From an uncultured Coriobacteriaceae bacterium (lineage in GTDB: Bacteria > Actinomycetota > Coriobacteriia > Coriobacteriales > Eggerthellaceae), in the NCBI GenBank assembly GCA_900554945.1, contig USJN01000015.1, positions 1 to 12,563 on the forward strand: a stretch of 12,563 bases of DNA, given 5' to 3'. This document shows positions 7,712 to 12,563 of the stretch, piece by piece (position 1 is the first letter of the stretch; each line of letters starts with the position of its first letter). The notes below the pieces were generated by a model that saw nothing but the letters and a program-made list of their open reading frames with translations, ran no database searches and was not told the origin of the DNA. The position numbers and the translations under genes were made by a program.

Positions 7712-8407
7712 TTACTTTCTCCTCCTGAACCATTGCACGATGAGAATGGACAGGCTGATGCGCAGCATGTAGGACACCGATTTCGTGAAGTTGAGGTAGC
7801 TCTCGCCAGCGGTGCGCTCGCGCATCTCCACCTGCATCTCCTCCACCTTGTAGCCATGGCGCATGAGAAGCGAGATGGTGTCGGGCTCGGGGCCGAAGTC
7901 GAGCTCGTTGGCGAACAGCGGGATCATCTTCGAGTCGAACAGGCGCATGCCCGAGGTGGGATCCTGGATGCGCTTGCGCGTGGTCACGAAGATCATCGCC
8001 GTGATGAGCGCCGAGCCCGCCATGCGCGCGGAGAAGGGCTTCTTGCAGTCGGCGAAGCGCGATCCCACGACCACGTTCGCGCCGGTTTCCTCCGCGACCT
8101 CGACCATGTCGTCGATGTAGGCTGCGGAATGCTGACCGTCGGCGTCGAACTGGATAGCGTAATCGTAGCCGTGCGCGTACGCGTACTTCATGCCTGTCTG
8201 GAACGCCCCGGCAAGACCGAGGTTCACCGGCAGCGAGATCAGATGATAGCCTCGCTCGCGGCAGATGGCGGCGGTTCCATCCTTCGAGCCGTCGTTCACA
8301 ATGACGTAATCGATGTCGGGCGCGTTCTTCCGCAGATCCTCGATCGTCGATACGATGTTCTCCTCTTCGTTATACGCAGGTATAACGGCGAGCACTCGTT
8401 TGTTCAT
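7712..8407 (-). CDS. GT2-family polyprenyl-phosphate sugar transferase (DPM1/GacI-like)
   Basis: This 231-residue GT-A enzyme has PAYNEEENI (10-18) for nucleotide binding, IVNDGSKDGT (36-45), the DxD metal motif in FDADGQH (87-93; Asp88, Asp90) and QDPTSGMRLF (148-157). These fit dolichyl/undecaprenyl-phosphate glycosyl transferases that make a lipid-phosphate-linked monosaccharide from a nucleotide sugar. The C-terminus (about 209-226) is one hydrophobic or amphipathic segment ending in RRRK. The usual two C-terminal membrane helices of GacI/GtrB-type enzymes are missing, and the adjacent DUF2304 protein may replace them. The ATG has GGAAGG two to three bases upstream, a tight spacing. It is the first gene of the minus-strand glycan operon and diverges from the plus-strand GT4 gene. 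The lipid-linked sugar would be used outside by a GT-C enzyme, possibly the one encoded at 9761-11851. Confidence 0.87.
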   Translation of the reverse strand: MNKRVLAVIPAYNEEENIVSTIEDLRKNAPDIDYVIVNDGSKDGTAAICRERGYHLISLPVNLGLAGAFQTGMKYAYAHGYDYAIQFDADGQHSAAYIDDMVEVAEETGANVVVGSRFADCKKPFSARMAGSALITAMIFVTTRKRIQDPTSGMRLFDSKMIPLFANELDFGPEPDTISLLMRHGYKVEEMQVEMRERTAGESYLNFTKSVSYMLRISLSILIVQWFRRRK

Positions 8408-8495
8408 AACCTTCCAACCTGATACCGTGCAGCCCCTCGAGCGAGCGCGGTGAGCTGCGTGAAATTTGACACACGATTCTTTATTTTACCTCTTT

Positions 8496-8525
8496 TCGAT
8501 ATCGTCCACGCACTCAACCTATAAT
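8496..8525 (+). promoter_or_regulatory. Predicted promoter for the plus-strand GT4 gene
   Basis: A perfect TATAAT (8520-8525) is preceded after 18 bp by TCGATA (8496-8501; 4 of 6 to TTGACA). Transcription would start near 8532, giving a leader of about 30 bases with AGGAGG before the GTG start. Confidence 0.6.
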
Positions 8526-8550
8526 AAGGGCGAACGAAGAGAGAGCCTTC

Positions 8551-8556
8551 AGGAGG
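8551..8556 (+). promoter_or_regulatory. Shine-Dalgarno site fixing the GTG start at 8562
   Basis: A perfect AGGAGG lies five bases before GTG at 8562. The frame is open further upstream to a TTG at 8466, but that TTG precedes the predicted promoter and has no ribosome site, so 8562 is chosen. Confidence 0.8.
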
Positions 8557-8561
8557 AAATC

Positions 8562-9755
8562 GTGGCGACCACCGCTGAAAATCGCACGGCGCAAAGCTTG
8601 CGCATCTGTCTGTTCTCGGCGCTTTACCGGCCGAGCATGGGGGGCGTGGAAACCTACACCGAAAGCCTTGCGCGCGCATTATACGAGATGGGAGCCGAGG
8701 TAACGGTTGCAACTTGCAATACCCACGGCCTTGCCGCGCGCGAGCGCGAGGACGGCGTGAACGTCGTCCGCTTCCCGTGCAAGCCGCTTTTGGGGGGTCG
8801 GTTTCCCTTCGTGAAGAATGACGAGGAAGCGAAGCGGTTGTGGACGCATCTTGAAGATGAGCACTTCGATTACGTGATAGCGAACACGCGCTTCTACACG
8901 CTGACCGAGCGCGCGCTCGACTTCGCGGCGCGCACCGGCGTGGTGCCGCTGCTCATCGAGCACGGGTCGGCGCACCTTACGATGGGTAGCGCCCTTGTCG
9001 ACCCGGCGGTGCAGGCGGTCGAGCATGCGCTCACGAAGCGCGATCTGCGCTACCCGTTCGTCGCGTACGCCGTGTCGAGGAAGGCGAGCGCATGGCTCGG
9101 GCATTTCGGGATCGAGTCGGCGGGCGAGCTTCCCAACTCAATCGACGCCGATGCGTATGCGGCCCAGGCGAGCGCGCGAGACTTCCGAGCCGAACTGGGC
9201 ATTCCCGCAGATGCCCTCACGGTTGCCTTCGCGGGGCGCCTCGTTCCCGAAAAAGGCGTGGTTGAGCTTGCCCAGGCCACAGCGGCGATCGCCGAGCACC
9301 CGGACGCGAGCGGGCGTGCCGTGCATCTTGTCATCGCGGGCGCGGGCCCCAAGCAGACAGATATCGAGCGAATCGGATGCGGAAGCGTCCATCTGGTAGG
9401 ACGGCTGGAAAGGCAGGATCTGGCGGCGCTCATGTCGCAGGCCGACGCGATGGCGCTGCCCTCCCGGTCGGAAGGCTTCGCCACAACCCTGCTCGAGGCC
9501 GCGGCGTGCGCCACCCCCGCAATCGTCACCCCCGTCGGCGGCACCGACGAGCTCGTAAGCGACGAGCGCTTCGGCACCATCATTCCCGATGCGCGCACCG
9601 AGACGGTCGAGGCAGCGCTGCGCGAGGCGGCACGCAACCCGCAACGACTCGCTGAGCAGGGAGCGAACGTCGCGAGGCGCGTGCGGGCGGAATACAGCTG
9701 GAGGCGCACCGCCGAGCGAGCGCTCTCCGCGTGTCGCAAGGCGAACGAGAAGTAA
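8562..9755 (+). CDS. GT4-family glycosyltransferase (GT-B fold), plus strand
   Basis: This 397-residue soluble glycosyltransferase has the N-terminal glycine loop PSMGGVETYTESLARAL (24-40), the donor-domain motif GRLVPEKG (225-232) with the conserved Arg and Lys, IAGAGP (258-263), and the E-x7-E motif EGFATTLLE (304-312) followed by GGTDELV. It should move a sugar from a nucleotide donor to a lipid-linked acceptor with retention. The substrate cannot be predicted. The GTG start follows a perfect AGGAGG. It is the only plus-strand gene here, divergent from the minus operon and convergent, five bases apart, with the GT-C-like gene. Its own promoter means its dosage is set separately from the operon. 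It is not clearly more similar to the other GT4 than family members in general, so it is not an obvious recent duplicate. Confidence 0.88.
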   Translation: MATTAENRTAQSLRICLFSALYRPSMGGVETYTESLARALYEMGAEVTVATCNTHGLAAREREDGVNVVRFPCKPLLGGRFPFVKNDEEAKRLWTHLEDEHFDYVIANTRFYTLTERALDFAARTGVVPLLIEHGSAHLTMGSALVDPAVQAVEHALTKRDLRYPFVAYAVSRKASAWLGHFGIESAGELPNSIDADAYAAQASARDFRAELGIPADALTVAFAGRLVPEKGVVELAQATAAIAEHPDASGRAVHLVIAGAGPKQTDIERIGCGSVHLVGRLERQDLAALMSQADAMALPSRSEGFATTLLEAAACATPAIVTPVGGTDELVSDERFGTIIPDARTETVEAALREAARNPQRLAEQGANVARRVRAEYSWRRTAERALSACRKANEK

Positions 9756-9760
9756 GGTTC

Positions 9761-11851
9761 CTAGTCGTCGATCGCGGTGATGCGGTACAGGCGCATGTCG
9801 TCGCGCGCGAGCACCACCTCGAACCCGGGCGTGGAGTCGCGCACGTAATCGATGCCGCACCACAGGCTGTTGTCGTCGTAGGTGAAGAAGAAGTTGCTGT
9901 CGGGATCAGATGGGTTGTACCATCTTCCCTGGTCAAGCAAAAGCAGGTACTCGGCTCCGACGTTTTCGACGGCCTCTTTCACCCGATCGTCGTAGGAGAT
10001 GCTGTCAAGGCGGCTGCGGATGAGCGCGCTGTCCGCGGTCTCGCTGCTCACGCCATAGGTGCGCAGGTAGCGGTAGTACGTGCGCATGCCGTCGACCACG
10101 TAGCAGAAGCAGCTGCCATCGTTGGGATTGTTGATGACGACGGCAGCTTCGGGAAGAATCTGCTCGACCTCTGTGACGAACTCCTTTTCCGCGGTCGTGT
10201 AGATGTAGTCAACGTTGTTCTGCCACGAAAGCCGCTGCCAAACCAGCGTCATCGCCCCGCGACCCATGTTGGGAACCTCGCTCGACGGATTGATGTCGGT
10301 GCGCGGGTCATCGAGGAAAAACGTTCCCCACACCAGCACGAACGCGCAGAGAGCGCACGCGATGGAGGTCGCCCACGCAGGCGCCTTGTCGCGAGAGCGG
10401 GAAAGAAGCCGCGCAATCGTGCGCGCAACGAGGGCTACGCCCATCGCCGCGAGGGGGATACCGAAGATGGCCGCCATCGCCGCCACACGGTAATAGTCGG
10501 TGTACCAGAAACCGGTCAGCAGATGCTGCAGGCGGCCAGAGGTCGACACGCCGACGATGAACATCCCGCAGGCGAGCACATACGAGGCGGAAAGCCACAG
10601 CCAACGGCGCTCTTTAAACGTCCAGAACATGCCCACGAACACGAACACCATGAGCACGAGCTGCACGCCGTCGTCCATGAACCCGAGCATAAGCGTATGG
10701 AGCACCGCCTCGAGCGGATACTGCGCGGCACCCCATGAGTGTTCCACCACCGCGCTCAGGAAGGGCAGATGGTACACCACCCACCAGATAACGCAGATAA
10801 GGACGGCCGCGACCGTCGCGAACAGGATGCGCAGCCGCCATTTCGCCGCACCTTCGCGACGGAGAAGGTCGGCCGCGATCGCCGCTCGGTAGATGCAGAA
10901 GGGAATGAGCCACACGACCACGACGAACACGGCGTTCGGCTGCGCGAGCGCCAAGGCGATGATGCCGATGACGAACAGCGCCCCCGCGCAGATGCGCTCA
11001 CGGCGCGAAACCCCCGTGCGCAAGATCGCCACGAACAGCGCCGCTACGAGCGGCAGCAGGCAGTAGGCGGACGTGTTCGGGAACAGCGGGCCCCAGGCGA
11101 GCAGCATCCAGGGAAAGGCCGAGAACATAGGCGCGCAGGCGGCGCCCCAGCACACGATGTCGCGACGCCCTTGGAAGACGATGCGCATGAACGCGAACAT
11201 GCTTGCAGGCAGCGCCAGCGCCACGAACACGAAGTTCGCGGCATTTTCCGAAAGCGGAATGGGGACGTCGAGCAGGCTCACCATGAAGGCCGCGACGTTG
11301 TACCAGGCCGTCGGGTAGAAACCGCCGCCAGGAAGCGGGTTAATCGCCGCGTCTGCCGCGCCCGCGTAGAGCGACGTGCTGAAAGGCGACCAGTTCCCCG
11401 TCTCGACGAAGCAGCGAATCGAGCCTAAGTGGCTCACGTTGTCGTATTCCTGCATGTAGTTCGAGGGGTCGCCCAGAAACGTGGTGAACATGCCCACCGA
11501 CACGACGACGCCCATCAAGAGGTAGAGCGCGAGCGCGCACAGGTCGAAGCGGCATGCCTCGCGGCTGCGCTCGCCGAAGCGACGGCGAGGCAGGTCGCGT
11601 GCGCGCACACGACCGACGATGCAGATGATAAGACCCACCGCGAGCTGGGGGAAGAAGACTGTCGCCCAGTTGGTGTTGATGCCCAGGGCGGCGTACGCCA
11701 AACAAAGGGCGATCGTCGCCGGAATGCCCAGAAGCGGCGCGAAGGCGATAGCCGACGCCACGTGCATGCGAAGGCCCGCAAGCACGAGCGCCCCCGGAAC
11801 GAACAAGAACACAGCCCCCGCAAACGCAGCGGCGAAGAACAAACCCCACAT
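9761..11851 (-). CDS. Large polytopic GT-C-like membrane protein (DUF6541-like)
   Basis: This 696-residue protein has about 12 or more hydrophobic segments across residues 1-500, followed by a soluble, probably extracytoplasmic C-terminal domain (about 505-696) rich in Asp and Tyr. The loop after the first helices contains YDNVSHLGS (136-144). Asp137 sits where GT-C enzymes that use polyprenyl-phosphate sugars keep an acidic catalytic residue. GGFYPTAWYNVAAF (176-189) recalls the Tyr-Pro-x-x-Trp stretch seen in actinobacterial DUF6541 proteins. I infer transfer of the lipid-linked sugar made by the GT2/DUF2304 pair onto the exported glycan; a polymerase role is the main alternative. The ATG at 11851 has GGAAGG six bases upstream and a TATAAT about 95 bases upstream, so it is transcribed on its own. 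It ends five bases from the convergent GT4 gene. Family naming is from memory and less certain than for neighbours. Confidence 0.7.
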   Translation of the reverse strand: MWGLFFAAAFAGAVFLFVPGALVLAGLRMHVASAIAFAPLLGIPATIALCLAYAALGINTNWATVFFPQLAVGLIICIVGRVRARDLPRRRFGERSREACRFDLCALALYLLMGVVVSVGMFTTFLGDPSNYMQEYDNVSHLGSIRCFVETGNWSPFSTSLYAGAADAAINPLPGGGFYPTAWYNVAAFMVSLLDVPIPLSENAANFVFVALALPASMFAFMRIVFQGRRDIVCWGAACAPMFSAFPWMLLAWGPLFPNTSAYCLLPLVAALFVAILRTGVSRRERICAGALFVIGIIALALAQPNAVFVVVVWLIPFCIYRAAIAADLLRREGAAKWRLRILFATVAAVLICVIWWVVYHLPFLSAVVEHSWGAAQYPLEAVLHTLMLGFMDDGVQLVLMVFVFVGMFWTFKERRWLWLSASYVLACGMFIVGVSTSGRLQHLLTGFWYTDYYRVAAMAAIFGIPLAAMGVALVARTIARLLSRSRDKAPAWATSIACALCAFVLVWGTFFLDDPRTDINPSSEVPNMGRGAMTLVWQRLSWQNNVDYIYTTAEKEFVTEVEQILPEAAVVINNPNDGSCFCYVVDGMRTYYRYLRTYGVSSETADSALIRSRLDSISYDDRVKEAVENVGAEYLLLLDQGRWYNPSDPDSNFFFTYDDNSLWCGIDYVRDSTPGFEVVLARDDMRLYRITAIDD

Positions 11852-11867
11852 ACCTTACCTTCCTAAG

Positions 11868-11884
11868 CATCGCACAACGCGATG
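11868..11884 (-). repeat. Inverted repeat CATCGC-5-GCGATG in the GT-C leader
   Basis: A perfect 6 bp stem (11868-11873 with 11879-11884) has a 5-base loop and ends five bases before the ribosome site of the GT-C-like gene. As RNA it could influence translation initiation, or as DNA bind a dimeric regulator. Neither is shown. Confidence 0.4.
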
Positions 11885-11909
11885 AGAAATCACGAATTCA
11901 AGCCAACGA

Positions 11910-11929
11910 GGGCGCCGCATCGGACGCCC
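11910..11929 (-). repeat. GC-rich hairpin near the 5' end of the GT-C leader
   Basis: GGGCG-CCG and CGG-A-CGCCC give an 8 bp stem with one bulged A and a three-base loop. It would lie roughly 10-30 bases into the transcript from the TATAAT at 11947. The following U content on the minus strand is weak, so a terminator for the ATPase gene is possible but not convincing. Confidence 0.4.
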
Positions 11930-11970
11930 GCATGCCAAACTCAGTCATTATACTATCGTTTCTCTTGCAG

Positions 11971-12563
11971 TTACTTTGCCATCCCAGGCAATGCGAATGA
12001 GAATTCGCCAGCCACAGGCTCATCGATCACGCCTGCTTCAAGCAAACGCTTTTTGTAGGTCGACACCCAACTCGATTTCTTTCCTGTGCGTTTCGCTATC
12101 TCATCCCGAGGAGTTTGGCCCTCGCTATTCATTGCCCTTAGAAAAGCCACGTCTCCCTTGGACAGCTCGGAGCAGGTGGCGCTCAAGACCCTGTCTTCAA
12201 ATTCCATCCGCGCGACTTGAATACCGCTTTGAACGTGGTTCGCCGTTATCGTCTTTTCTCGACGAGAAGCATTCCAAGAGCGGTAGCCAACCAGCTGGAA
12301 CATGAACGGGAAACCGCCTATTGCTTCGCACGCTACATCCAACGCATCGTCGTCGATGGTTTTGCCAGCATCTTCTATGGTCAAGCGAAACGCCTCGTAC
12401 ACCTCATAATCGGGAATTGTACCCAGGTCATGCCTTGCAGCACGCCTTAAAAACGAGGTGGACTTTCCGGAAAGCAAAGCGGAAACCTTAGAGGGCAGGC
12501 CAGCCATCAGCAATGCAACTTTCTTCCCTTCGCGGACGAAGTGCTGGTAGGTAGTCACCAGTT
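11971..12563 (-). CDS. AAA-type ATP-binding protein with C-terminal winged helix, partial (5' end outside window)
   Basis: Only the last 197 or so residues are visible; the frame is open to the window edge. The visible start resembles the sensor-1 strand of AAA ATPases (VALLMAGLPSKV), followed by LLSGKSTSFLRRA with a paired Arg that may act as an arginine finger. Next comes a helical lid with GGFPFMFQLVGYRSW. The last 70 residues form a winged helix (FLRAMNSEGQ, then PRDEIAKRTGKKSSWVSTYKKRLLEAGVI). Walker A and B motifs would lie outside the window. Such proteins occur as stand-alone ATPases, in mobile or defence contexts, or as toxin-antitoxin-like pairs; no function can be assigned here. 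Base composition is clearly less GC-rich than the glycan genes, which suggests a different origin. It is probably not part of the glycan system. Confidence 0.7.
   Translation of the reverse strand, partial: LVTTYQHFVREGKKVALLMAGLPSKVSALLSGKSTSFLRRAARHDLGTIPDYEVYEAFRLTIEDAGKTIDDDALDVACEAIGGFPFMFQLVGYRSWNASRREKTITANHVQSGIQVARMEFEDRVLSATCSELSKGDVAFLRAMNSEGQTPRDEIAKRTGKKSSWVSTYKKRLLEAGVIDEPVAGEFSFALPGMAK

Larger units (their letters stand above)
8408..8561. promoter_or_regulatory. Divergent intergenic region between the glycan operon and the plus-strand GT4 gene
   Basis: This 154 bp gap is the longest non-coding stretch in the window and holds the signals for both directions. The plus-strand promoter is clear and listed separately. 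For the minus operon only a possible -10 (TAAAAT read on the minus strand, 8483-8488) without a good -35 was found. An 8 bp palindrome CGATATCG (8497-8504) lies between them and overlaps the plus-strand -35. No small gene is evident. Confidence 0.45.
11852..11970 (-). promoter_or_regulatory. Leader and promoter region of the GT-C-like gene
   Basis: This 119 bp gap contains a perfect -10 TATAAT on the minus strand (11947-11952), without a recognisable -35. Two hairpins follow it and then the GGAAGG ribosome site (11858-11863). It is also the only room for a terminator of the upstream ATPase gene. GC content drops here towards the ATPase side. Confidence 0.5.

Noticed and set aside
8466..8471. 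Perfect TTGACA as a -35 box on the plus strand
   Set aside because: No -10-like hexamer occurs 16-18 bp downstream; the TATAAT at 8520 is far too distant.
8466..8561. N-terminal extension of the plus-strand GT4 gene from a TTG at 8466
   Set aside because: The extra 32 residues have no family resemblance, include the predicted promoter, and lack a ribosome site; AGGAGG points to GTG 8562.
1..12563. CRISPR arrays, tRNA or rRNA genes, insertion sequences
   Set aside because: No regularly spaced repeats, tRNA-like cloverleaf or transposase-like frame was found on either strand; coding density is nearly complete.

Overview
The window looks like part of a surface-glycan locus from a high-GC Gram-positive bacterium. 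GC is high by eye across 1-11870. No outer-membrane or LPS genes are seen. The protein style (LicD, DUF2304, DUF6541-like and fused choline-kinase families) would fit a gut actinobacterium such as a member of Coriobacteriia/Eggerthellales; that placement is inference from style, not from a marker gene.

Layout. At the left (6-3032, minus strand) are a EutH-family permease and a three-domain protein joining a winged-helix DNA-binding region, a LicC-like CTP:phosphocholine cytidylyltransferase and a LicA-like choline kinase. These two have their own promoter just upstream of 3032. A tightly packed minus-strand operon runs from 8407 down to 3132: GT2 glycosyltransferase, DUF2304 membrane protein, LicD, Wzx-type flippase, GT4 glycosyltransferase and a second LicD. 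Several of its junctions abut or overlap (TAAATG, ATGA, TGATG). Divergent from it, on the plus strand, is a second GT4 gene (8562-9755) with a good promoter and Shine-Dalgarno site. It converges, 5 bp apart, on a minus-strand 696-residue polytopic GT-C-like protein (9761-11851). At the right edge (11971-12563) is the C-terminal part of an AAA-type ATPase with a terminal winged helix. It is visibly less GC-rich and probably unrelated to the locus.

How the genes may work together (inference from families). EutH imports choline or ethanolamine. The fused LicA domain phosphorylates it and the LicC domain activates it as CDP-choline (or CDP-ethanolamine). GT4 enzymes build a lipid-linked glycan and the two LicD proteins add phosphocholine or phosphoethanolamine to it. 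The flippase moves the unit outward. The GT2/DUF2304 pair makes a polyprenyl-phosphate sugar that the GT-C-like protein may add outside the membrane, as GacI/GacJ/GacL do for the group A streptococcal carbohydrate. The most notable point is a EutH-type permease where lic loci usually carry LicB, next to a nucleotidyltransferase-kinase that carries its own DNA-binding domain and has an inverted repeat in its promoter. No initiating phosphoglycosyltransferase, Wzy polymerase or LCP ligase is recognised here. No RNA genes, CRISPR arrays, insertion sequences or transposases were seen, and no gene-free stretch exceeds 154 bases.
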